A stretch of 40,831 bases of DNA from Terriglobia bacterium (GTDB lineage: Bacteria > Acidobacteriota > Terriglobia > Bryobacterales > Bryobacteraceae). This document shows, piece by piece, positions 32,975 through 40,831 of the stretch. Position numbers and translations under genes: made by a program. The notes beneath the pieces are model-generated. The model did no database searches. It was not told the origin of the DNA and was given only the letters and a program-made list of their open reading frames with translations. How positions within the stretch are numbered: the stretch's first letter is position 1; each line of letters starts with the position of its first letter. The stretch is taken from positions 1 through 40,831 of the forward strand of contig JANYJA010000173.1 of NCBI GenBank assembly GCA_025358575.1, given 5' to 3'.

Positions 32975-34423
32975 ATGAACACACCAACATTTTCCAATTA
33001 CATCAACGGCGAGTGGGTTGCCGTTTCGAAGACATTCGAGAACCGCAATCCGGCAAACACCGATGAGGTTGTCGGACTTTTCGCGAAAGGGACCGCCGCT
33101 GACATGACCTCCGCGGTGGAGGCGGCTGGCGCAGCTTTCCCGGCGTGGTCCGCGATGCCGGGGCCAGCGCGCGGTGCCATCTTATTCAAGGCCGCTGACA
33201 TTCTGGACAAGCAGTTCGATCAGCTCGGCACCGAGATGACGCGCGAAGAAGGCAAGACATTGCCCGAAGCCAAGGGCGAGGTGCGCCGCGCCATCAACAT
33301 TTTTCGATATTTTGGAAGCGAAGGGTCTCGGCTTCCGGGCTTGCTGGTGCCTTCCGAGCGCGAGCGTGTTCACATGTTCGCCATTCGCAAACCGATAGGC
33401 GTAGTGGGGCTAATCACTCCGTGGAATTTTCCCATCGCGATTCCGGCGTGGAAGCTTGCGCCCGCCTTGGTATGCGGGAACACAGTGGTCATCAAGCCGG
33501 CGTCGGCGGCTCCGTTGAGCGCATGGCGAATCGTTGAGGCATTACATCAGGCCGGTATTCCGAAGGGCGTAGTGAACTTTGTGGCCGGCTCCGGCAGCGA
33601 ACTGGGCCATGCGATGGTGCAAGCCCCGGCTCTGAAGGCGATCTCGTTCACGGGTTCGTGCGAAATCGGAAACTGGCTGCATGGGGAAGCTTCCAAGCGT
33701 CGGCTGCGCATTCAGCTTGAGATGGGCGGAAAGAATCCGACTATTGTTCTGGCGGATGCGGATTTCAATTCCGCGGTCGAAAACGTTGTGAACGCGTCGT
33801 TCTTCTCGACCGGGCAAAAATGCACGGCGACGAGCCGCGCGATTGTGGAAGACGCCATCTACGACAAGTTTGTAGACGCGGTTGTGGCGCGCACGAGCAA
33901 GCTTAAAATTGGCGATGGAATGAAGGCTGGGATCGAGATCGGGCCGGCTGTGGATGAGGCCGCGATGAACGGAATTCTGAAGTACATCGACATTGCGACG
34001 AAGGAGATTGGAGCACCCAAGTGCGGCGGCAAGAGACTCACGGGCGAGGGATTCGACAAGGGTTTCTTCGTCGAGCCGACGGTTTTCGCGGACGTGAAGG
34101 AATCGAATACCATTGCTCAAGAGGAAATTTTCGGTCCGGTGCTGGCCATTATGCGCGCGAAGGATTTCGAGGATGCGATGCGAATTGCCAACAACATTCC
34201 ATTCGGGCTGTCATCGTCGATTCAGACCACGAATCTTTCGCGGGCGTTTGAATATATTTACCGGTCGGAAGCGGGGCTGCTGACAGTGAATCTGCCGAGC
34301 GCGGGCGTAGAGTATCAGCTTCCGTTTGGAGGCACCAAAGAATCCAGCTTTGGGCCGAAAGAACAGGGACCCGCGGCGCTAGATTTTTATAGCGATTATA
34401 AGACGGTTTATTTGAAATATTAG
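32975..34423 (+). CDS. NAD(P)-dependent aldehyde dehydrogenase (semialdehyde type)
   Basis: The 482-residue ALDH has [18 protein letters not shown] for the cofactor, the general-base glutamate in [12 protein letters not shown] (~250), the catalytic cysteine in [15 protein letters not shown] (~285) and IFGPVLAIM. It resembles the succinate-/alpha-ketoglutarate-semialdehyde dehydrogenases. The next gene, 12 nt downstream, is a FAH-family enzyme similar to 2-keto-3-deoxy-pentonate dehydratase, whose product would be alpha-ketoglutarate semialdehyde, so the pair could complete an oxidative pentose route. No ribosome binding site is visible before the ATG. Confidence 0.9.
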   Translation: MNTPTFSNYINGEWVAVSKTFENRNPANTDEVVGLFAKGTAADMTSAVEAAGAAFPAWSAMPGPARGAILFKAADILDKQFDQLGTEMTREEGKTLPEAKGEVRRAINIFRYFGSEGSRLPGLLVPSERERVHMFAIRKPIGVVGLITPWNFPIAIPAWKLAPALVCGNTVVIKPASAAPLSAWRIVEALHQAGIPKGVVNFVAGSGSELGHAMVQAPALKAISFTGSCEIGNWLHGEASKRRLRIQLEMGGKNPTIVLADADFNSAVENVVNASFFSTGQKCTATSRAIVEDAIYDKFVDAVVARTSKLKIGDGMKAGIEIGPAVDEAAMNGILKYIDIATKEIGAPKCGGKRLTGEGFDKGFFVEPTVFADVKESNTIAQEEIFGPVLAIMRAKDFEDAMRIANNIPFGLSSSIQTTNLSRAFEYIYRSEAGLLTVNLPSAGVEYQLPFGGTKESSFGPKEQGPAALDFYSDYKTVYLKY

Positions 34424-34435
34424 TTAGTCAAAGCG

Positions 34436-35293
34436 ATGCGATTAGGACAAATCAAGAAGAACGGCGGAATTGTGGCCGCGGTGTTTGAAGGAAATCCGCA
34501 GACCACGGACACGGTGCGCGCTATACCCGGCCACACGCTAACTGATCTGATCCGCCGTTCCGATGCGGAGGGGATTCCGCTGGCTGAACTGGCCGACACT
34601 TTGGCTGCCCGATTGTCGGAAACCGCGGTGCCGCTGGTGCCGATTCATCCGACCGAGGTTTGGGGATGCGGCTGCACCTACGAAACCAGCGCGAGCTTTC
34701 GGGACGCGGAACACGGCTCGCGTGAGGGCATGTACGCGTATGTGTACCGTGAGGCGCGTCCGGAAACTTTCTTCAAGGGCACGGCGCGAGTGTGCGTGGG
34801 GCCAAACGGAAATATCGGTATTCGGGCCGATTCAAAGTTCACCGCGCCCGAGCCGGAACTGGCGCTGGTGCTGGGTAACAAAGGCAAGATTCTGGGCTAC
34901 ACTCTGGCGAACGACGTTTCGGCTTGGGATATTGAACGCGAGAACACGCTCTATTTGACGCAGTCGAAGATCTTCGATTGCTGCTGCGCGCTTGGGCCAG
35001 TGATTGTAACGGCGGATTCGATTACCGATCCTTATAACCTCCAGATGACCTGCACCATCACGCGCGGCGATGAGGGTCGCTTTTCGGGCGAGGTGAATAC
35101 CGCGAAGCTGCACCGCAAATTCGAAACCTTGATCGAGTATTTGTTTCGATCAAATCATGTTCCCACGGCAAGCGTGGTCTTGACCGGAACGGGCATCATT
35201 GTCACGGAAGAAGCGGCGCTCGCGGTGGGTGATCGGGTGAGCATCACGATCCCCGAGATTGGCACGTTGAACAACACGGCAATGCAACTTTAG
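34436..35293 (+). CDS. FAH-family enzyme, 2-keto-3-deoxy-pentonate dehydratase-like
   Basis: The 285-residue protein has an FAH C-terminal catalytic domain: WGCGCTYETSASFR (~80), EPELALVLGNKGKILGYTLANDVSAW with metal-binding acids (~140-165), LTGTGII and GDRVSITIPEIGTLNN at the end. The N-terminal ~70 residues form the usual small domain. The TYETSASFR form and the pairing with a semialdehyde dehydrogenase favour a 2-keto-3-deoxy-arabinonate/xylonate dehydratase over a fumarylacetoacetase. No sugar dehydrogenase or transporter is adjacent, so the upstream steps are elsewhere or absent. Substrate is inferred. Confidence 0.88.
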   Translation: MRLGQIKKNGGIVAAVFEGNPQTTDTVRAIPGHTLTDLIRRSDAEGIPLAELADTLAARLSETAVPLVPIHPTEVWGCGCTYETSASFRDAEHGSREGMYAYVYREARPETFFKGTARVCVGPNGNIGIRADSKFTAPEPELALVLGNKGKILGYTLANDVSAWDIERENTLYLTQSKIFDCCCALGPVIVTADSITDPYNLQMTCTITRGDEGRFSGEVNTAKLHRKFETLIEYLFRSNHVPTASVVLTGTGIIVTEEAALAVGDRVSITIPEIGTLNNTAMQL

Positions 35294-35299
35294 CAGTTC

Positions 35300-35857
35300 T
35301 TAGTCCGGGGGCGGGACGTCTTCAATCCCGTCGAGCAAGTCGGGGTTGCGCGCGAACCGCTTCAAGACGCGGACGATGTTTCCGGCTCCGAACCCGGCGC
35401 GACGCAGACGGCCGAAAGCGCGAGCCAGTTCTTTATCGTCGCCAAGGAAGCCATCGCGTTCAGCGGTCCGATATTTTTTCCGCACGTATCGTTCGATAAG
35501 TTCGAGCTCATCTGTCTCGCTGTAAACGCCGCCGACGGCGGTTTCAGCGAGCACCGGCGCAATGCGGCGTCCCCGGAGATCTTGAATTACGCGAGCGCGG
35601 CCGAAACCCTGGTCTTCGAGACGTGAGGCGGCGACAGTTTCGGCAAATCGCTTATCGTTCAAGAAACCGTACTCGCGAAGTCGTGCCAGAATGCCGTCGA
35701 CATCGGCCAAATTGTCCGCTTTGGAAACCAGCTTTTGGCGAACTTCTCCGGATGATTGGGCTCTGGCACCCAAGCTCTTGAGCGCGTACGCCCAAAGCTT
35801 TTCCGCGTCGAGCTTTTTTGCGTTTGGGCTCCGCATGTAACGAACTTTACTATTCAT
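35300..35857 (-). CDS. recX: Regulatory protein RecX
   Basis: RecX binds and restrains RecA filaments. The 185-residue protein has three tandem three-helix repeats: YALKSLGARAQSSGEVRQKL (~20), VDGILARLREYGFLNDKRFA (~50) with the conserved LNDxRFA, LEDQGFGRARVIQDLRGRRI, and a final FGRLRRAGFGAGNIVRVLKR. The frame is open to 35911, but the upstream 18 codons look like non-coding DNA. I prefer the ATG at 35857, with another at 35836 possible. recA is not in the window. Confidence 0.9.
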   Translation of the reverse strand: MNSKVRYMRSPNAKKLDAEKLWAYALKSLGARAQSSGEVRQKLVSKADNLADVDGILARLREYGFLNDKRFAETVAASRLEDQGFGRARVIQDLRGRRIAPVLAETAVGGVYSETDELELIERYVRKKYRTAERDGFLGDDKELARAFGRLRRAGFGAGNIVRVLKRFARNPDLLDGIEDVPPPD

Positions 35858-35895
35858 GATTGGCAGCAAAACTGCAAGCGCCACGAGGGGAAGTA

Positions 35896-35901
35896 TACTG
35901 T
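35896..35901 (+). promoter_or_regulatory. Possible promoter of the YtxH operon
   Basis: TATACT at 35896-35901 with CTGCAA 16 nt upstream is the best -10/-35 candidate before the gene at 35963. It would give a leader of about 55 nt ending in a good GAAGGAGA ribosome binding site. It lies within the 5' region of the divergent recX. Confidence 0.35.
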
Positions 35902-35962
35902 GATTGACCATAGTGACTTCGTCCCGGATTTGCGAAGCTGCTAAGGTTGAAGGAGAATCGAA

Positions 35963-36268
35963 ATGGACAAAGACGGAATGGCTAACTTTTTTCTAGGTCT
36001 GGGGATTGGCGTTGGGATCGGAATGTTGTTTGCCCCGAAATCCGGCGAGGAAACCCGCGGCCTGATCAAGAACAAGGCGGATGAAGGCAAAGAGTATTTG
36101 AAGAAGCAGTCGGCCACCTGGAAAGACTCGGCCGATGAGCTTGTCGAGCGCGGAAAAGAAGCGCTTGGGCGTCAGAAAGACAACTTGAATGAAGCCGTGG
36201 AAGCGGGTAAACAAGCGTATCGCGAAAAGGTCGAACCCAACGTTTCAACTCCAGGAATGGCAAGCTAA
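35963..36268 (+). CDS. YtxH-domain protein
   Basis: The 101-residue protein shows the YtxH layout: a Gly-rich membrane helix NFFLGLGIGVGIGMLFAP followed by KSGEETRGLI, then a long amphipathic, Lys/Glu-rich coiled-coil (~40-90). These small membrane proteins are linked to general stress in some bacteria, with no known mechanism. GAAGGAGA lies 8 nt before the ATG. It is first of three closely spaced genes. Confidence 0.92.
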   Translation: MDKDGMANFFLGLGIGVGIGMLFAPKSGEETRGLIKNKADEGKEYLKKQSATWKDSADELVERGKEALGRQKDNLNEAVEAGKQAYREKVEPNVSTPGMAS

Positions 36269-36283
36269 AGGTCCGAGTTCCTA

Positions 36284-36790
36284 ATGTCTGACGAAACTTT
36301 CAGGTGGGTGGTCGCGGGGGGAGTTGCCATCGCGACCGTATGCATTCTGGTCCAGGCCATCGTAATCCTGGTGCTGTTTAAAATTCTGAAAACGACTCAG
36401 GCTAAGGTCCTTGCGGTTATTGAGCGCGCGGAGCCGATTTTGGTCTCCGTGCGCCGCCTCATCGATGAGAATGGGCCGAAGTTCTCCGCTATTTCCACCG
36501 ATGCGGCGGAAGTGGTGAAGATGGTTAAAGGACAAGTGACGCGTCTTAGTGAATTAGTGAAAGATTTCAGCGACCGGGCTCAGGTCCAAGTCGCTCGGAT
36601 CGACGGTGCGGTCGACGACACAGTTGAAAAAGTTCAGCAGGCCGGCGGGGCAATGCGAAATGTCGTGATGAAACCCGTGCGCGAAGTGGACGGAATTCTC
36701 TCCGGGCTGAAGGCTGCGATATCGGTTTATACGCACAGCCGGCGCGCTTCTGTTGACCACGCTACACAAGACGAAGAGATGTTCATCTAG
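36284..36790 (+). CDS. Membrane-anchored coiled-coil protein (DUF948-like)
   Basis: The 168-residue protein has one N-terminal transmembrane helix (VVAGGVAIATVCILVQAIVI) and a long helical, coiled-coil-forming domain (~40-130: VLAVIERAEPILVSVRRLID, VTRLSELVKDFSDRAQVQVA, VDDTVEKVQQAGGAMRNVVM). This resembles the DUF948/YtxG-type partner that often accompanies YtxH. It is 15 nt downstream of the YtxH gene, and its stop overlaps the next start (TAGTG). Confidence 0.85.
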   Translation: MSDETFRWVVAGGVAIATVCILVQAIVILVLFKILKTTQAKVLAVIERAEPILVSVRRLIDENGPKFSAISTDAAEVVKMVKGQVTRLSELVKDFSDRAQVQVARIDGAVDDTVEKVQQAGGAMRNVVMKPVREVDGILSGLKAAISVYTHSRRASVDHATQDEEMFI

Positions 36791-36993
36791 TGGCGAACTT
36801 AGCGCTGATCTACGGATTGCGCCTCTTGCCATCCGAGGAACTGGAGTCCTACGGCGACGCGTTAGTAAAGCTTAAAAACGGAAAAAGCGCATCCGTGACG
36901 ATGCACCTGATTGAAGGGGCTAGCGAACAGCAAATCAGAAATCAGTTGATGCAATCGCTAGATGCATTTTTCGAGTTTTACCCCGAAATCTAA
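36790..36993 (+). CDS. Small hypothetical protein
   Basis: I do not recognise this 67-residue protein. It starts with GTG overlapping the stop of the previous gene by one base, so it is translationally coupled to the YtxH-DUF948 pair. The N-terminus is hydrophobic and could be a short strand-helix unit (LALIYGLRLLPSEELESYGD), the C-terminus is helical. Codon use is like its neighbours. Confidence 0.65.
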   Translation: MANLALIYGLRLLPSEELESYGDALVKLKNGKSASVTMHLIEGASEQQIRNQLMQSLDAFFEFYPEI

Positions 36994-37021
36994 ATCGAAG
37001 AGTTAGAGACGGCTGCGCGGC

Positions 37022-37213
37022 TTAGGCTGCTTTTTGTATTTTTCCGTCTCGAATACACGACGTGCAAACGCGCAGCCGTTTGGTTGCGCCGTTAATCACC
37101 GCCCGCACTCTCTGCAGGTTCAAATCCCATCGCCGTTTGGTCACATTGTGGGCGTGGCTAATCTTGTTGCCGAACTGGGGACCTCTCCCGCAAACTTCAC
37201 AAACACGTGCCAT
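37022..37213 (-). CDS. rpmB: 50S ribosomal protein L28
   Basis: The 63-residue protein begins [20 protein letters not shown] and ends with [14 protein letters not shown]. The CxxC pairs mark the zinc-binding (C+) form of L28. The [14 protein letters not shown] block is typical. L28 is a late-assembly protein of the large subunit. rpmB is alone here, without rpmG, and lies 39 nt downstream of glpK on the same strand. Confidence 0.96.
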   Translation of the reverse strand: MARVCEVCGRGPQFGNKISHAHNVTKRRWDLNLQRVRAVINGATKRLRVCTSCIRDGKIQKAA

Positions 37214-37252
37214 TTCTTAAAAATCTCCTGACATGGTCAAACTGTAATTGTA

Positions 37253-38761
<1,509 letters not shown>

Positions 38762-38768
38762 GACCGCG

Positions 38769-38774
38769 ATTATA
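38769..38774 (-). promoter_or_regulatory. -10-like box directly before glpK
   Basis: On the minus strand TATAAT ends 7 nt before the glpK ATG. A TTGTCA lies 20 nt upstream, too far for an ideal -35. If used, the message would be leaderless. The box shares an ~80-bp divergent gap with the promoter of the toxin-antitoxin operon. Confidence 0.4.
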
Positions 38775-38793
38775 TGTGTATTGATGGGGTGTG

Positions 38794-38821
38794 TTGACAA
38801 TGTCCATATATGGAGTATATT
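38794..38821 (+). promoter_or_regulatory. Promoter of the RES-Xre operon with palindromic operator
   Basis: TTGACA (38794-38799) and TATATT (38816-38821) are separated by 16 nt and match the sigma-70 consensus closely. Inside the spacer lies the perfect 12-bp palindrome TCCATATATGGA (38803-38814). Its half ATATGGA recurs at 38828-38834, just downstream of the -10. A repressor bound here would block polymerase. The antitoxin encoded next is the natural candidate, as in other toxin-antitoxin operons. Confidence 0.72.
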
Positions 38822-38842
38822 ATTCAGATATGGATAACAAGC

Positions 38843-39283
38843 GTGGGTGAGGCGCTTCGGCATCACGGCATCGGCGAGACCATCGCCCCCGATCAGCGGC
38901 AGAGACCGGAGGTGCGAAAACGCCTTTCTGGACCGGCGCTGCGCACTTTTTTCAATATTGCCGATGCGTGGAATTTAAGCGTGCATGAGCAGCGGGCCCT
39001 GCTCGGATGGCCAGCGCCTTCCACCTTGCATAAGTACAAAAATGGTCTGGGCGGCACGGTTCCGTACGACATGCTGATTCGTGTCTCTCTGGTGCTGGGA
39101 ATCTACACGGCGCTGCATGTTCTATATCCCGAGCCGGATTTAGCCGACCGGTGGTTGCAGTTGCCCAACAGCAACACGTTATTCGGCGGGCGGCCCGCGA
39201 TGGCGTTTCTGGTGGACGGAGGGATGGACGCCTTGTATCAGGTGCGCAGGCTGCTAGACTGGCGGCGGGGCGCATGGAATTGA
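38843..39283 (+). CDS. Xre/MbcA/ParS-type antitoxin
   Basis: The 146-residue protein has an N-terminal Xre-like helix-turn-helix region (~25-75: FNIADAWNLSVHEQRALLGW) and the C-terminal MbcA/ParS/Xre toxin-binding domain, ending FGGRPAMAFLVDGGMDALYQ then VRRLLDWRRGAW. It should neutralise the RES toxin encoded next and repress the operon. An ATG at 38810 extends the frame, but it lies inside the promoter spacer, so I prefer the GTG at 38843. It overlaps the toxin gene by 10 nt. Confidence 0.9.
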   Translation: MGEALRHHGIGETIAPDQRQRPEVRKRLSGPALRTFFNIADAWNLSVHEQRALLGWPAPSTLHKYKNGLGGTVPYDMLIRVSLVLGIYTALHVLYPEPDLADRWLQLPNSNTLFGGRPAMAFLVDGGMDALYQVRRLLDWRRGAWN

Positions 39284-39954
39284 TGCCGCCGGTAATACCG
39301 CTGCGCGTGGTCAACACGCACCGTCTCATCGCGAGCCGCTATCCCACGGTCGGAATTCTGGATGCGGTCGCGAGCCCGGAGGATCTGGAAGCGATCTTCG
39401 AGCTGGAAGGGTGGACTAAGGACCGGGTTTCGGCTGAGCTAGGAATTCTGCCGATTATTCCGGCCACTGAGTGGGTGACGGGGCGGCCCATGTCGACCGT
39501 GATTATGGCGGCGTTCTGCCATCCGAGACAGGAGGGGAGCCGCTTCAACGGCCCAACGCGCGGGGCTTGGTACGCGGGGTTTTCGCTCGACACAGCGCAC
39601 GCGGAAACCATTTTCAATCGCACCAAAGAACTGGCGGAGATCGGGGTATTTGAAACGCGATTGCAGATGCGGCTCTATCTGGCGAACTTAAATTCGGCTT
39701 TCCACGATGTGCGGGCGGGGGTGCCGGAGAACGAGCGGTACCACGATCCGGATAGCTACGCGGCTTCGCAGGCGCTGGCGCGCGATTTGATGGAAGCTGG
39801 TTCGAATGGCGTGGTGTATCGCAGCGTGCGACATGAAGGAGGGGAGTGTATCGGGTGTTTTCGTCCGAAGCTGGTTCGGAATGTGCGGGCGTCGAAACAC
39901 TTCGAATATCGATGGTCGGGGGGGCGGGTTCCGACGGTACATGTGCTGCGGTGA
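39274..39954 (+). CDS. RES-domain toxin (NAD+-degrading type)
   Basis: The 226-residue protein is a RES-family toxin. Known members (MbcT, ParT and Photorhabdus RES) deplete NAD+ or ADP-ribosylate targets. Characteristic blocks are RFNGPTRGAWYAGFSLDTAH followed by AE (Arg and Glu of RES), and NGVVYRSVRHEGGECIGCFR (Ser of RES), so the active site looks intact. Together with the upstream Xre antitoxin it forms a type II toxin-antitoxin module. The ATG at 39274 overlaps the antitoxin stop; an ATG at 39283 is almost equally possible. Confidence 0.92.
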   Translation: MELMPPVIPLRVVNTHRLIASRYPTVGILDAVASPEDLEAIFELEGWTKDRVSAELGILPIIPATEWVTGRPMSTVIMAAFCHPRQEGSRFNGPTRGAWYAGFSLDTAHAETIFNRTKELAEIGVFETRLQMRLYLANLNSAFHDVRAGVPENERYHDPDSYAASQALARDLMEAGSNGVVYRSVRHEGGECIGCFRPKLVRNVRASKHFEYRWSGGRVPTVHVLR

Positions 39955-39962
39955 AGGTAGTG

Positions 39963-40022
39963 TTGCGAATCGTAGCTTTTCCATGGTATGTTCCGGTACC
40001 GAACTTATCCATTAATAAGTTC
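39963..40022 (+). promoter_or_regulatory. Promoter with two mutually exclusive inverted repeats
   Basis: A possible promoter is TTGCGA (39963-39968), an 18-nt spacer and TATGTT (39987-39992). GTTC-CGGTACC-GAAC spans 39990-40004, overlapping the -10 and probable start point. GAACTTAT (40001-40008) pairs perfectly with ATAAGTTC (40015-40022) around a 6-nt loop. Both structures use GAAC at 40001-40004, so only one can form at a time. The second ends just before the GGAGG ribosome binding site at 40024. A DNA operator or a 5' mRNA stem-loop is plausible. Confidence 0.5.
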
Positions 40023-40034
40023 TGGAGGGAATCT

Positions 40035-40831
40035 GTGATCCGAAACATCTGTTATATTCTGTGCGCTCTTCCTTTGAGCGGCGCGATCCAACTTACCGTA
40101 AAAACATCGCTGCCTTCACCGCAACCGTTAGGAACTCCCATCGTGTTTTCCGCGACTGCAACCGATCCCAACGCGGGATCGTTTAGCTACAGTTACGCTA
40201 TTCAGCTCGGGGGCAATCCGTACCAGTTAGTCCAGGACTTAACCCAGCAGAATACATTTACCTGGGCACCGTCACTGGTGGAGAGTCTTTACCACGTTCA
40301 GGTGACGGCTCGAAACAATACGACTCTGGCAACGGCTCAAGTTTCAATGGGATACGGCATTAGTTCGCGTGTAACGGGTAGCACCGCAGCGGTGAATAGT
40401 ACCACCAACCCTCTTGTCGCGCTTTACAGTGCTCCGACTTGTGCAACCACCAGCCAGATGCGCGTACGGTTTACAAAGCTCGGAGCGGCGACGTCGGATG
40501 TTACCGACCTGCGACCCTGCCACGCCGGCAGCATGAACTTCTATGTCGCCGGAATGTATCAGCAGAGCACGTATTTGATGCATCATGAAGTGGTAACCAA
40601 CGGGGTACCGGTTTCAGGGCCGGATTTGACCTTTGTAACGGGAACGCAATCGTCGTTGCTGCCATCCTATGTGGTTCAGGTGGCGCCAACAGCGGCCACG
40701 GATACAACCGACAAGATTATTTTGAACAGCCATATTGAACTTAGCCCGAAGCCGCCAATCTCAGCCACGGCTACGGATCTGGCTGGGAATATCCTCTGGT
40801 ATTTCTCACCGGAACTGTCCACATCGCAGGA
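40035..40831 (+). CDS. Arylsulfotransferase-like secreted protein (5' part, cut by window end)
   Basis: From a GTG at 40035, 6 nt after GGAGG, 265 codons run open to the window end. The protein starts with a short signal-like helix (IRNICYILCALPLSGA) and an Ig-like N-terminal domain (~20-105: LTVKTSLPSPQPLGTPIVFS, FTWAPSLVESLYHVQVTARN). It then enters a domain with the strand pattern ATDLAGNILWYFSPEL. That last block is characteristic of the beta-propeller start of arylsulfotransferase (ASST) proteins, which move sulfuryl groups between phenols in the periplasm. The catalytic histidine lies beyond the window. Identification is by this block and is therefore moderate. Confidence 0.75.
   Translation, partial: MIRNICYILCALPLSGAIQLTVKTSLPSPQPLGTPIVFSATATDPNAGSFSYSYAIQLGGNPYQLVQDLTQQNTFTWAPSLVESLYHVQVTARNNTTLATAQVSMGYGISSRVTGSTAAVNSTTNPLVALYSAPTCATTSQMRVRFTKLGAATSDVTDLRPCHAGSMNFYVAGMYQQSTYLMHHEVVTNGVPVSGPDLTFVTGTQSSLLPSYVVQVAPTAATDTTDKIILNSHIELSPKPPISATATDLAGNILWYFSPELSTSQ

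Noticed and set aside
38810-38842. Upstream ATG start for the Xre antitoxin
   Set aside because: The ATG lies between the -35 and -10 boxes of the best promoter, so it would not be on the message.
38762-38866. 35-codon N-terminal extension of glycerol kinase
   Set aside because: FGGY kinases start at the MSYLLALDEGTT position, and the extension runs through the divergent promoter region.

Overview
The window is GC-rich, densely packed chromosomal DNA from a Gram-negative bacterium. Lipid A synthesis (lpxB), an outer-membrane beta-barrel protein, hopanoid synthesis (hpnH), a DCC-family protein, an arylsulfotransferase-type gene and a protein of the STGPRT...NALRHGL type together suggest an Acidobacteriota genome, probably near Bryobacterales/Solibacter. 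This assignment rests on gene content recognised by eye, not on a search. About 40 protein genes are supported. I see no rRNA, no intact tRNA and no CRISPR array.

Layout. 1-506 is gene-free but holds an 11-bp perfect inverted repeat. 507-9289 carries a hypothetical gene, lpxB overlapping a secreted M1-peptidase-like protein whose zinc site is destroyed, then a leftward operon (B12-dependent acyl-CoA mutase large and small subunits, then a NYN/LOTUS putative RNase), divergent from a phosphomannomutase/phosphoglucomutase. 9290-11358 is a graveyard: one small putative membrane gene, a shredded IS256-family transposase and a decayed hicAB toxin-antitoxin pair. 11359-17196 has a lineage-type hypothetical gene, a ligase-associated exonuclease plus ATP-dependent DNA ligase, a HEAT-repeat protein, and hpnH with a translationally coupled small gene. 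17201-21179 (leftward) has a membrane diguanylate cyclase, a YmdB-like phosphodiesterase, ilvD and glnB.

21327-26707 starts with a porin. After a strong hairpin comes a tightly overlapping five-gene operon: HAD phosphatase, an unrecognised possibly deoxyhypusine-synthase-like protein, PfkB kinase, ROK kinase and a GmhA-like SIS isomerase. It has three of the four activity classes of ADP-heptose synthesis but no nucleotidyltransferase. It converges on glgC, which sits in a leftward rlmN-DCC-glgC operon. I consider this cluster the best candidate for an undescribed pathway.

29472-36993 (mostly rightward) has an M16 protease, a TPM-nucleotidyltransferase-LemA group, and an aldehyde dehydrogenase plus FAH-family pair that looks like the end of a non-phosphorylative pentose oxidation route. 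It continues with recX (leftward) and a YtxH/membrane-coiled-coil/small-protein trio. 37022-40831 has rpmB, glpK, an autoregulated-looking RES-Xre toxin-antitoxin operon with a palindrome inside its promoter, and the start of a secreted arylsulfotransferase-like gene preceded by two mutually exclusive inverted repeats.

A recurring feature is a -10-like box only 7-12 nt before the start codon (acyl-CoA mutase, manB-like gene, exonuclease, glnB, glpK), which would give leaderless mRNAs.
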